DNA of 64,000 bases from Pleurodeles waltl (Eukaryota > Chordata > Amphibia > Caudata > Salamandridae): assembly GCF_031143425.1 (NCBI RefSeq), contig NC_090439.1, forward strand, positions 355,502,027 through 355,566,026, written 5' to 3'. The notes beneath the pieces are model-generated. The model searched no databases, was not told where the DNA came from, and saw only the letters and a program-made list of their open reading frames with translations. Each line of letters begins with the position of its first letter. The stretch's first letter is position 1. This document shows, piece by piece, positions 35,894 through 46,498 of the stretch. The translations under genes and the position numbers were made by a program.

Positions 35894-36359
35894 ACAGCAT
35901 TCCCTAAGTCAACTATACAAACATTTCAAAATATATTTCAGTAGTTGTGAAAGCCCATTTTTTGTTTGTGCTTCTATGTAGTGAAAAAAATATTTTAATA
36001 GGATGAAAAACTGTCCCCTAAAAAAGTATCTAAGCCTCAGAGTGGTCCCGTCTCAACCACGGTTCTCAGATAAACTTAAGATTCAAAAGCAACGCTGTCA
36101 TAGGCAGGAATGTAAGTGGATACATAGCTACGAAATTAGCGAAAAATAAGTATATAAACAATTAATCCGAGTATAAAGCCAGGATTATAGAAGAAAAATG
36201 TAGTTATTTCTAAAAAAAAAATTAGACTGATAAGAAATCTACTTAAAAACGTTTTTAGATAGTTAAGCGACTTGCAAGCATCCCTGAAAATAAGAATATT
36301 AATTTGAATTAATCCTTTTATAGCACATTAGCCTCATATATGTTTAGATGAATGTTGAG

Positions 36360-37920
36360 GATGTCTACAATGCCTTCATGGCTAAATCCTCATCGATCCT
36401 CAGTTTTTCTGACGAGACACCTCAAACTCTTAATTCTTAAGTGCTGACATCTTTTTCCCTGCCTTTAGTTTATTTAAAAAAGGCCAATCTTTCCTTTGCA
36501 GACCAAAGCACCTATCGCCCTATTTCTCTCTTGGCTTTTCTGGCTAAAAACGCCATGAATCTGGAGTTGGCCTCCTTTATAAACACAAATGATTTGCTTG
36601 ATTCCAACCAGTTTGGCTTCAGAAGTGAACATAGCATGGCATCTGCCCTTATCCTGGCAGCTGAAGTTATTAGGTCTATTCTCAACATAGTAGGAAATGC
36701 AACATTGATTTTATTAGATCTCTCTGCTGCATTTGACACAGTCAGTCATGACCTGTTTGACCGTCTCGATTCCCTAGAGATTAGGGGAACAACCATAGCT
36801 CTTCTTAAATCCTTTTTATCCAAACGAGAACAATGTATAGCTTTTGACAAATTTTTATTTGATCCCTTTGCATTATCTTAAGAAGTACACAGGGATCTTA
36901 ATTGAATCCCACCTGTGTTAACTTGCTTATCACCCCATTAGCCAGACTTATAAAATAATTTGGTTTCTCAGTTGTATCATATGCTGATGATACCCAGATC
37001 GTGGTTTAAGTGTCCTCAAATTGTGAGACCACTGCAGCAACATTTCATGGCTGTGTGTGTCATATAGGCAACTGGATGCACAGTAACTGTTAAAACTGAA
37101 CTCAGAAAATACAGAGGTGCCATTGTTTGGTAAAAATATCTCCTTCTGGTCACCCAGCTGGTCGCCTCCGAATTAGGTGCACTACCAACACCTGTCGAGA
37201 AAGTGAGAAACTTAGGAATTCTTTTTGACAACAAGTTCACCTTAGAAAGCCAAATCAATTCAGTAACATCTGCGTTTTATATTCTCAAAATACTTAGGGA
37301 GATATTTCCCCGTATTCCAAAGGGCGAGCAAAAGACAGTGGTTACGCTCTGGTCTTATTGAAGTTAGACTATAGCAATGTGCTTTCTTTCAATCTGCAGC
37401 TAAAGCTTCTTAGTAAATTGCAGATACTGCAAATTGTGGCAGTGTGGTTGCTGTTAGGGAACTCCCAAGCCTCAGTCAGCATCCTTGGCACTCAGAGCTG
37501 CATTGATTACCCATAAAACAGCGCATCGCTTTTAAGACTCTTCATAACATGGGTTCGGAATTTTGTAAATGCAGCTTCTCTTGGTACATCCCTCCTTGGC
37601 CACTGCGTTCATCTGCAACCAAGAATATAGTTGTTCCCAATTTAAAAAAAAAATTCTGGTGAGATAGAAGTTTTTTGTCATCCGCACAGCCAAGGTGTGG
37701 AATACCCTACCTTTTTAAACCAAAGGAAATGAAAAGCCTATTTCAATTCAGTAAAGCTTTGAAAATCTGGTTATTTAGCAAATAGTAGATATGTTAAACA
37801 TTTCTCTTCTAACTACCTTAATAACTTATGTTGACTTGGCAGTAGCCAGCGCTAAGATGCCTATGAGGCATTCAAGTGCTTTTCAAACATAATTTTAATT
37901 TCATTTCTTGTTTTTAAAAA
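36360..37920 (+). pseudogene. L2-type LINE reverse transcriptase remnant
   Basis: 36441-36881 encodes a non-LTR RT segment: DQSTYRPISLLAFLAKN, DSNQFGFRSEHSMASALILA, then TLILLDLSAAFDTVSHDLFD. These are the L2/CR1 motifs 'NYRPISNLPFLAK', 'QSGFRxxHSTETAL' and 'LLDLSAAFDTVDH'. The catalytic Asp in motif A is kept. A DNA match to the YADDTQ active site follows near 36980 (GCTGATGATACCCAG), and C-terminal blocks run on in other frames to about 37780. The tail AGCGCTAAGATGCC...GGCATTCAAGTGCTTTTCA resembles L2 3' ends. Several frameshifts make it non-functional. It lies in the FBXO15 intron on the sense strand. Confidence 0.8.
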
Positions 37921-39063
37921 AATACTAAATGCTCCTTGGACAGAGGTTCAGCAGGTCACAACAGCCCCAATACATCTGGCAACAGCAGGCTTCTTGAGAG
38001 TCTGCGTTCTTGATGCGCCGTAATCTCCAGGCCAATAGTACCACAGTACCCCGTTATGAATCTCCAAACTAAAAATGTATTGCTTAGTCATTTTGGAACA
38101 TGATTTTCCTTTTCTCTGTGCACTCTTACTTCCATGTACCCCCTTCTTTGATGTGTGATCTGCTCTGCTGTTCCTCAGAACTAGAAATAACCTTCGTAAA
38201 ATACAAAAGAAATACGATTACGAGTATGCTTGTAATATGAGTATTTGTACTATTGGTCAACAAATGTGCCACCCCCCTCTTGCTCAGAACCACTTGGTAC
38301 TAGTTGCTGCCTTAGGCTCAGCAGTTGTCTGCCGTGATGACTTCTACAAATTCATATGCAGTCCTCTTTTTGGGTGTTGAATACCATCAGATAAGCAAGA
38401 TGTTAAGTAACTTAACACACTACATGGTCTATTTTGGCATCAGTGCCTCCAAATCACTCATCAGCAGCTTAGTGTACAAAGTGGCCTTCCATTTGAGGAG
38501 ACACCAAAAGTTAATTTATATCGACATGCACCTGAATGATTTATTGTGGGGCAGTTGGAATTCAGAAGTTCTGTTACTGGGTGTCAAGGAGCTCTTCTTC
38601 ACTGGCAACAGGGGGGTGGTGGTATAACGTGGGGCCTGATGTTCACCGTCCCAGGTGAGAATGACCAAAGGTAGTATTTGCTCAACCTTATTCCTCACTT
38701 TTATTTTTTTTAAAGCTGATCATTCGATGTCATTTATAGACCTGAAGCTTTCAGATATAAGGACAACTTATTTGATTTGATTCTCATCTGCTAGTCTCCT
38801 TATATGAAGTTAATGCTCCTGTTTTGTCAAGCCTTTTTTGTGTATTCTAGCGTTGATTTAGTTTCTCTTGTTAAGTGATTCAGGGCCTTACATTGTGAAG
38901 TTTATTTTTTTGAGTACATGTTATCTAGTAAGGGCCATTTCATGAACCCTGTATTGTAACAGTGGCAGCAATAAGCTTTGCTTCATAACAATATTTATTT
39001 AGTAAATAGATACATTTGAAAGCTTATTTTAATGATGATGTGCTACTTTGTAATTTATTCCAG

Positions 39064-39306
39064 TGTACTATGGTACAGAATATATTCTTCTTTATCTACA
39101 TCAAAGAAAATACATTGGAAGCCCAAAACTGTTGAAACCATTGATACTCTCTTAAGGCACAATACAATCCAGGAAAAAGATGAAGGGTACTGGAAAAAGG
39201 AGTATATCTCAAAGGTGATCACTGCTGGAAAGAAAGCAATTATGGATCTTCTCAAACCTGTAAATCCTTACACTGGCCTTCCTGCTAATATAAAAAAGGC
39301 TGTTGC
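39064..39306 (+). CDS. FBXO15: FBXO15 exon following the F-box exon
   Basis: This 243-bp exon (81 codons) encodes VLWYRIYSSLSTSKKIHWKP, then DEGYWKKEYISK, AIMDLLKPVNPYTGLPANIK and KAV. GYWKKEYI and LKPVNPYTGLP are distinctive of FBXO15, just C-terminal to the F-box. Acceptor TTTATTCCAG ends at 39063 and donor GC|GTAAGT begins at 39307. The exon starts with the third base of a codon and ends with two bases of the next, matching the phase of the F-box exon. Reading upstream past the acceptor is open to an ATG at 39032, but that is intron. The next exon was not found in the remaining 24.7 kb. Confidence 0.92.
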
Positions 39307-40859
39307 GTAAGTACCTTTATTTTTGCCTAGTTAGCCCACATGCTGTTAAAAAGTGGAAGACGTTATGTACCAGACTAACATTTGAATATATATTAGCATT
39401 TGTGAAGTTAGTGTTTATAGCTAATCAAAGGATTGCTAAACTACAAAAGTTGATGTTGCTTCCCACCTGACACTTAGGCCCTCATTATGACAGGCCCGAC
39501 AGATGGGTTATTATTTTCCCCTCCTCCAGAGTTGCAGATAACTACTTTTACTCGCCTAACAGAGTTAAGGAGCTACTCCTAACAAGGGCCTTGTTACCAG
39601 TGTAGAAATACATCCTACCTCGTAAAATGGGCCTTTGTGCAAACGGAAAGTAGCAACTTTGTTCCCATTATTTCGCTACATTTAAATCTGCTTCTTTTAC
39701 TTCCTGCTCCCCAATGGAATCTCAGTTTTACTTTATTTCTCTGTAATGCGCAAACCATTTAAGCCTGGTCTTTTTTGACACTCGCCTTTTGATATGAAAA
39801 ACTGCCTTAGTAAGATTAGTCAAGTTCTAGCTCTTTCCTAACAGCATCCATGTATAGCTTTTCAAAAAGATAAAATAATATAGTAATTTATTGTATTCAT
39901 AATGATTAAAGCAGTTTCCTCTCAGCCAGTATATATTTCTTCTGACTTTTCAACTGAGGCCTTGTGTTTTCTTAACTGATAAAAGTGTATGCAGGGGTTT
40001 CGTTTTTCTAGGGCTCTAAAGTTCTGTTTCAAAAGAACTACCTTGATGTCAGGTTATGTCAGGTCGTCTTTTCATCACATATTGTGACATTCAAATTTGC
40101 CCAACCCTCAAAGATATTTCAGGGCGATCACTCAGTTTCACACTACTTGCCACAAAGTTCTGACTAGGTTCTATGTGCATAAGACCTATGGGGAAATATC
40201 TGCACAGCCATCTGGCACTTTGCAGTTAATGCATGGGTAAATGCTGCCTGACTTGAGATGCTCTTTCAGGTCCAAATGACATTTTGCTCCCAAAACGCAA
40301 TTGGCCCTTTATTGGTGTAATGTCCTGCCGTTGTGTGTGATAGGCACAAGACACTCATAAGGGTCTTAAAAAGTGACCGAATACCTACAAAACTGTCCAT
40401 ACCTGATCAGGCCGACTACCGTGTTATGACTGTTCTCATGCAGCATTCTTGCTAAAAAGATAATACTGCTACTGAAGAATCAGGAATTTACACTTTCTTG
40501 CTGCAACCCATTATATTGTTATGATGCTCTGGAAATTTAAAGGGCTGGTGGCCGAACAGGCATGCGTGTGCGGCTGCATCCTGATTTAATGAGCCCCTGA
40601 TGGCCTATGCATTATTTTATAAACACTCTGCTCTCAAAGAAATTAACAAAATATAAGATAGTAAAGGAATTTTGGATTATCTAATTATGCACAAACATTG
40701 CATTTTAAGCCGTTTATGAGATTAATCCACCTGCTGTAAAAATGTGTCTAAAGCAAATCTCGTTTTGTAACATAGTAATTTCACTGTGGTGGCTAATTAA
40801 ATTGAAAAAAAGGTAATCTGTATCCCGTTATCTGGTCCAGTTATAGAACTGTATCACTG

Positions 40860-42290
40860 TTACCAATATTTTGCTACGATGTTGGAGAAACATGTGAACC
40901 AACAACTCCCTGAGTTCACAGACAATAATAATTTTCTCCACCCTTCACAATCTAGGTTTCGTGCGGGCCGTAGCACTGAATTGGCTATTCTTGGGGTCAC
41001 TGTTTTTTATGAGATTTCAATTGAACAATGGGGGAACTGCTGCACTGATTTTATGAACTATCAGTGTAGCATTTGATACAGTAAATCACAGTACGTACCT
41101 ACAAAGAATTGAGGGCATGAGTTTACAGGACATTGCCTTAGCCTGCCTTAGAAGACTGTTCTTTCCAGGTCCACACTAATCAACACAGATCAAAATCTCA
41201 CCCGCTTGTCTTGGGTGTGCCCCAGAGCTCTACTCTGAGTCCATTGTTTTTTATTCTGTATATTAGGCCACTGGCATATATAGTGGATTACTTTGGATTT
41301 ACTCTTTTTTTTTTTTTTCATATGCATATGATATGGAAATTGTTGTATCTCTGTCAGCTAAGGGCAATCACAACGTGATGGCTCTTAATACCTGTCTCAC
41401 CCAAGTTTCACTTTGGATGTCTACCAACTCCCTGAAACTAAATGGTGAGAATTCAGAGGTTTTGTTGTTGGGCAATATCTCAACTCCCTGGAACTCTCAC
41501 TTGTGGCCTTCAACGTTATGTAGTCCCCTTAACCCAGTGGCGGTTGTGAAGAATTTAGGAGTTGGCTTGATCACAAACTTACTGAGTCATCAAATTAATA
41601 GAGAGGCTGCCACTTGCTTTGGTATCTTGAAGTGGCTAAGGAAGATTCTTTATTGTCGCCCTACCTCTGCCCAGAGGACTGTGATCCAAGCCTTAGTGAT
41701 CTTCAGACTGGATTATGGGAATGTGTTATATCTGAGTGTGGCACAAACGGTGCTTAAACACTTCCAGATTGTTCATAATGCTGCTGCTCAGCTTCTGCTG
41801 TACATCCCTAGACTCACCTCCACAGCTAGTATGCTCAGGGCACTACATTGGTTAACCATTAAGCACCATGTGCATTTTAAGTCATTGTGCTATGTGCCCA
41901 AACGCCTATCAAATTCTGGACCAGCGTATATTAGAGCCTTGATATCCCGGTATGCCCCTGCACTCTTCTTGTGCTCAAGCCGCATGAGGTTGCCTGCCAT
42001 TTCAAGAATTGGTTAGTCTTGCCAAAGGGGCAGTGCTTTTTTTTTTTTTTTTCCCTTGGATCAAGACTCTGGAATGGTCTCCCTCCTAGACTGAGAGAGT
42101 GCCAGTCACTTTCTGTTTCATAAATCTTTAAAGACTTGGCTATTTCAACTCTTGGAATCTCACTTATCCTGTTCTTTCTTGGACCGCTCTTAGGCTTGTC
42201 CCATTTTTTCATACTTGAGCTTAGTGCTGGGAAACCTTTGTTAGGGAGCTATGCGCTCTACAGATCACACATTATAATAATAATAATTGT
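40860..42290 (+). pseudogene. L2-type LINE reverse transcriptase, 3' half with tail
   Basis: 40879-41076 encodes MLEKHVNQQLPEF, then QSRFRAGRSTELAIL, the L2 'QSGFRxGxSTETAL' block. A decayed motif A (GTAGCATTTGATACAGTAAATCACA) follows near 41065. From 41333 a 227-codon open frame has WMSTNSLKLNGENSEVLLLG, VKNLGV, FRLDYGNVLY and a long L2 C-terminal domain (LRALHWLTIKHHVHFK, SRMRLPAISR). The 3' end, with GGAATGGTCTCCCTCCTAG and then AGCTATGCGCTCTACAGATC, finishes in (ATA)n at 42273-42287, the usual L2-like tail. The YADD box at about 41320-41330 reads YAYD. Broken by indels. Confidence 0.82.
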
Positions 42291-43250
42291 ATGGTTCTGA
42301 TGGCTACTTGTAACCACAGATTTCTCAATGTAAAATATTTCCCAGGCATCAAACTGGATCTGGAAAAGTTTTTAGCAATGGTCCTGTGCCCTGATAGATG
42401 GTGGAGTGCGACTCGAAGCTGGCTCCGTACCATCCTGGAAATGACTGAGCAGAGCTGCAATATGAGCACCACCTTTGCACGCTGACACTAGTGCCTCTCT
42501 TTCACACCTCTGATGTGGATCCTGAGCACCGATCCCAATTTCATTGCCCATCTGGCTCCTAAACAAATCCAGCGTGCTAGGGAAAGATGTTGCCTACTAA
42601 AGCTACAGGTTCCAACCACGCAAACGTTGGAAACAGATGTTGCTGACCGACCTACATGAGGGGTATCGCCGGTGTTTGAGCTCTGGGCACAACTCAAAGG
42701 TGTTCAACAAGTGCACCCAAAAGCGATCTGGGCCTTGGAAGCTAAGCCAAACACAAGGCATTGTCTCTGGCCTTGCATAAGTCTAAATCATGCTCCAAGC
42801 CCAGGTCGCACACCCTCCTCTACCCAAGGTTGTTCTAATGAGAGCTGCACTTCTTGAACCCAATAAAGCAAGGTGTGACTCCATGTTTATATCACCTGCT
42901 ATTTATCAAAGGTTTGTCACACATTTCCTCCAAAACCGTTTGTGATATTACAGTGGTGTTTTAGTTGGTCTTAACTTTTTTCTTATGTGTAATCCCTTTG
43001 AGCTGCTGCACAACTGCTTGTTGCATCTTCTGACTTATAGACTGTCTTCCTCCTCACAATCACTGGATTGAACACCAGACTCAATCAGCACAGACTCCCC
43101 ACACTGTCTTTTTTTCTGGACAAAGTGATGCTGACAACTCCGGTGGAAATCTTACCAAAAATCATGCCTCTTTTCCACATTGAGCAATCCATCTCTCTCC
43201 CAATGTCCTTTACCCCACCTCATCCCTTGAGAGAGGAGTAGAGGCTGCAG
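42291..43250. other. no gene recognised; possible decayed retroelement
   Basis: Short open frames only. It lies directly upstream of the tyrosine-recombinase remnant and may be the decayed 5' part of the same element, but no motif supports this. Confidence 0.25.
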
Positions 43251-43284
43251 AGGTTGGACCTCAGAAGAGCTTTAAGCTTCTACA

Positions 43285-43570
43285 TTGATAAGACCCAGGA
43301 CCAATGGGTGGAAGTTCAACTTTGTGGGGATCTCCCAGGCAAAAAAAGAGAAGGGTGTGCTGAAGAGTACTCTGTCATGCGGGATAGACCTCTGCATTAT
43401 AATTTGCTATACACTGGCCAAGAAACACACGCTGAGAGCTCCGAGAGCCCATTCCAACAGGGCTCAATCTGCTGCCAATGCATTGGCATGTGGAGTGTCT
43501 GTTCTTGACTTCTACAACGTGAGCATTGGTGCACATGTTCATGAAGCACTACTACCTTGCCAGCCTGGTC
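43285..43570 (+). pseudogene. tyrosine recombinase remnant of a DIRS/Ngaro-type retroelement
   Basis: The + strand translation has CYTLAKKHTLRAPRAHSNRA then QSAANALACGVSVLDFYNVS. AHSNRA fits the H-x-x-R box of tyrosine recombinases from DIRS-group retroelements (His at 43450-43452, Arg at 43459-43461), and ALACGVS matches the segment that follows. The nucleophilic Tyr is not clear. A likely terminal region follows, with CTAACTGCAGATTCCTTACC near 43770. This copy is separate from the DIRS element starting at 45512. Confidence 0.45.
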
Positions 43571-44099
43571 AGATGGGAAGGACATTTCCCCTGTTGAGTC
43601 TTGCAGGACATTTTGTTCTCAGTCCACTCCATACACTAAGAACAAATGCCCTGCATGTCCTCCATTTTGGGGAGATACAGCTTCTGTATCTATTTTAAAG
43701 GTGAGGAATCTATAGTTCGAAATCTCCATCTGAAGAACAACTTTTGAAACACTTTCTTGTGGATGCCCTATCTAACTGCAGATTCCTTACCGCCCTCCCA
43801 CCTGTCCTTTGAGTGAAGGGGCCCCCTTTTAAAATCTAAAAAGTTCCTAAGTTAGAGATCTGCACACTGACACTGGATACTCATCTGACATTGCGGAAAG
43901 AGTTGAGCAAGAAACTGGTGTAAACGAACAAGGGTCGTGTTTATATGCGGCTCCACCGTTTCACTTCAGGGTTGGTATGGAACCAGCGCGAAGGTGTACT
44001 GCGCCACCCAGTGACCCATAGGAGCATGGCTATCAAGTTTTCAGATCCAGTCTGGCACCTTCAGTGATTAAATAGTAAATTAATCAGAAAGAGTGTTAC

Positions 44100-44870
44100 T
44101 GAAGGTAAGTATCTAGTTATTGATGTTGACAGATCTGAATCATTATGATATACCTGTTAGGGTTAATGTTCCTGCTTCAAAACAAATTGTGCAAGTGGGG
44201 ATCACTGATGTATTTTATGTAAGATGGCTCAGTGGGTTAATGTTTTTGTTTCAGAAATTCTTGTGTTGCCTATAGGACGCTGGTTACATTCGTAGTAAAA
44301 TGACTTCTTTATGTGCCCACTGCAGAAATAAAACTCCTATTTTTTTGTTGGTTAAAATGGATTTCATTGCTGAGGAATAAACATTTCTTAAGTGACAGTC
44401 ATAAAACATTTCCTAGCTGTCGTAATGTAAAGTTGCAATTCTATTAAGGACACGGAGCAGAGGATTATGGAAAGCATAATTCCTTCGCTTTACTTTTATT
44501 GTTTTTGTTTGTTTACAGCATCCAGTTTTCATTGGAAATGAACTACATTCCCATCAGCACTCGGGAATGAGAAATTTCAACATCCCATTTGGGTATCAAC
44601 AGTCCGAACAAAGTCCTTCCACTATCTCAAAGCTCCGTCTTTCTTCTCTGCTTGCAGCCAGAGTGAAGTGCACTTCTCTATTGCTTCCTGAATGTGTTTA
44701 TTGTATAGGTTTCCAACATGCTTTTGCTACATGGTTATATGGCTTTTGGTTATACTTGTTACAGTGCGTTTGTTTATTCTGCTTGCATTTGTTAGACTGC
44801 ACTTCTGAAGGAATTGGTTTCCCTATGCAGGTATGTGTGCTGAATTAGGTGCACAGCATTGCTTTTAAGC
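44100..44870. other. no gene recognised
   Basis: AT-rich intronic sequence. A TTTACAG at 44512-44518 followed by a short open frame was examined as a possible FBXO15 exon and rejected. Confidence 0.35.
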
Positions 44871-44879
44871 TGCAGGTAT

Positions 44880-45511
44880 GTTCAGTGTCCCTTTCAGGCC
44901 AGTTTGTTGTGCGAGATAAGCGCAGTGGTGCCTGCCGCTCACTAAGAGGCGCTGCAACCTAGTGCAGTGCTCTGTTGGCTCCACGGCACACCACATATAT
45001 TTCACATTCCTTAGTGGAATTGACAGCGCACACTGCAGTATCTACATGACCCTTGTCCCCGACCTGGAGACCATTGCCACAACCATCAGGGTTAGTATTT
45101 TTACATGCAGCTTGCTGCCTGACAGCATGAAAGGTCTGTATTAGTGAGTGGTTGATGCCTAAAAGCTTTGTTCAGTACTGTTTAGCCTGTTGATGTCTTG
45201 AGGACACGGCCCAGGCCTACCCTAGTGAATATAAGGGATGTGGATCCCCAGTACCTTAACTGGCCCTACTGAACCTGCTATAATTATGCCCTTTGACCAT
45301 ACATCATGCAGATGTCTGAGGGCCCCAAAGGGGAAGGGGACCACCCTGGCTTTCCTCCCACAGGATGACTAGTTTTATGACGCAGTGGATGTCTCCATGT
45401 ACAGGGTGGTTGAGCAGGCTATGGCCCCCTTGGAAAGGCACCTTGCATGGTATATAGCGCAGGAGTGCGCTCAACTCCCTCGGTTGGACATGACACTCTT
45501 GGGGCCACCTA
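44880..45511 (+). pseudogene. 5' part (gag region) of a Ngaro/DIRS-type element
   Basis: Decayed coding sequence on the + strand, with FYDAVDVSMYRVVEQAMAPL followed by a PLERHLAWYIAQECAQLPRL block at about 45370-45480. It breaks off at the DIRS insertion at 45512 and resumes at 52755 in the same orientation. The assignment rests on continuity with the RT/RNase H remnant downstream. Confidence 0.45.
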
Positions 45512-45748
45512 GTTCTCCAGTATTGGGTTATCTTTCATAGATTCACATGCTTGAATCATTCCCCGTCGTGGAAGTGGGAGTCCGACGGTACATAGAAAGC
45601 AATAAATAGATAAATTCCCTTTTTTTTTTTCTTCATTGTAGTCAATGGCAAAAATACATTCACTTTTCTAGCTATCAGCCTCATTAGAAAAGGCCCATAA
45701 TTCAGCCAATCAGGCGAGACCACCCCTTTAGAATCCTCAACACAGAGA

Positions 45749-45753
45749 CTCAG
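45749..45753. repeat. target duplication CTCAG, left copy
   Basis: CTCAG at 45749-45753 and again at 46369-46373 flank the 615-bp insert. The uninterrupted DIRS right repeat (inverted reading GGGGCTCAGTCTCTCAG) contains a single CTCAG. The exact length could be 3-5 bp, because the element end is a run of G. Confidence 0.75.
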
Positions 45754-46368
45754 GGGGTCAGTCTGACCCTGGCGGTAGACTACCGCCAGGCCAACGACCG
45801 CGGATGCACCGCCAACAGGCTGGCGGTGCATCCATGGGCATTCTGACCGCGGCGGTACCGCCGCGGTCAGAAACGGAAAACCGGCGGTGTCCCGCCGGTT
45901 TCCCGCTGCCCTGGGGAATCCTCCATGGCGGCGCTGCAGGCAGCGCCGCCATGGGGATTACGACCCCCTTACCGCCAGCCTGGCTCTGGCGGTTTTGACC
46001 GCCAGAACCTGGCTGGCAGTAACGGGTGTCGTGGGGCCCCTGGGGCCACTGGCCACTGGCATGGGCACTGCAGGGGCTCCCTAACAGGGCCCCACCAAGA
46101 TTTTCAGTGTCTGCAAAGCAGACACTGAAAATCGCGACGGATGCAACTGCACCCGTCGCACCCCTTCCACTCCGCCGGCTCCATTCGGAGCCGGCATCCT
46201 CATGGAAGGGGGTTTCCCGCTGGGCTGGCGGGCGGCCTTCTGGCGGTCGTCCGCCAGCCCAGCGGGAAACTCTGAATTACCGCGGCGGTCTTCTGACCGC
46301 GCAGCGGTATTCTGACGGCGGAACTTTGGCGGGCGGCCTCCGCCGCCCGCCAAAGTCAGAATGACCCC
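45754..46368. mobile_element. 615-bp hairpin-array DNA element inserted in the DIRS terminal repeat
   Basis: The ends are GGGGTCAGTCTGAC and, inverted, GGGGTCATTCTGAC, flanked by CTCAG. The interior is GC-rich and almost entirely palindromic. It includes 45769-45789 (9-bp stem), 45802-45833 (13-bp stem), 45843-45870 (perfect 28-bp palindrome), 45878-45901 (10-bp stem), 45924-45953 (14-bp stem, loop 2), 46100-46132 (15-bp stem), 46174-46195 (9-bp stem), 46212-46270 (perfect 20-bp stem with a 19-base centre) and 46324-46355 (13-bp stem). Recurring word GGCGGT/ACCGCC. There is no credible gene. A non-autonomous DNA transposon is the simplest reading; superfamily unknown. Confidence 0.85.
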
Positions 46369-46498
46369 CTCAGTCTCTCAGATTTTCTACTGCACGTCGT
46401 GTGTAAGGGAGTCTCCCTGAGCTCTGCTCAGTTTACTTTCTCTTCAGGAGATATTGACCAGCTTTCACTCTTAGCTTCGCTGTAGTTCTTTTTCCATC

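Larger units (their letters stand above)
45512..46400. repeat. left inverted terminal repeat of the DIRS element (interrupted)
   Basis: 45512-45753 and 46369-46390 match, inverted, the right repeat at 52430-52728. Shared words include AATCATTCCC, GGGAGTCC, AAAGCAATAAATAGATAAAT, CACTTTTCTAGCTATCAGCC and GCCAATCAGGCGAGACCACC. The insertion falls in CTCAG, and the right repeat has the uninterrupted form. Confidence 0.88.

Noticed and set aside
39474..39610. Possible miniature element starting GGCCCTCATTATGACAGG
   Set aside because: The start resembles terminal sequences of foldback elements, but I found no inverted partner nearby.
44519..44848. Possible next FBXO15 exon after TTTACAG at 44512-44518
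   Set aside because: The translation does not resemble the region following KPVNPYTGLP, and no matching donor in the right phase is present.
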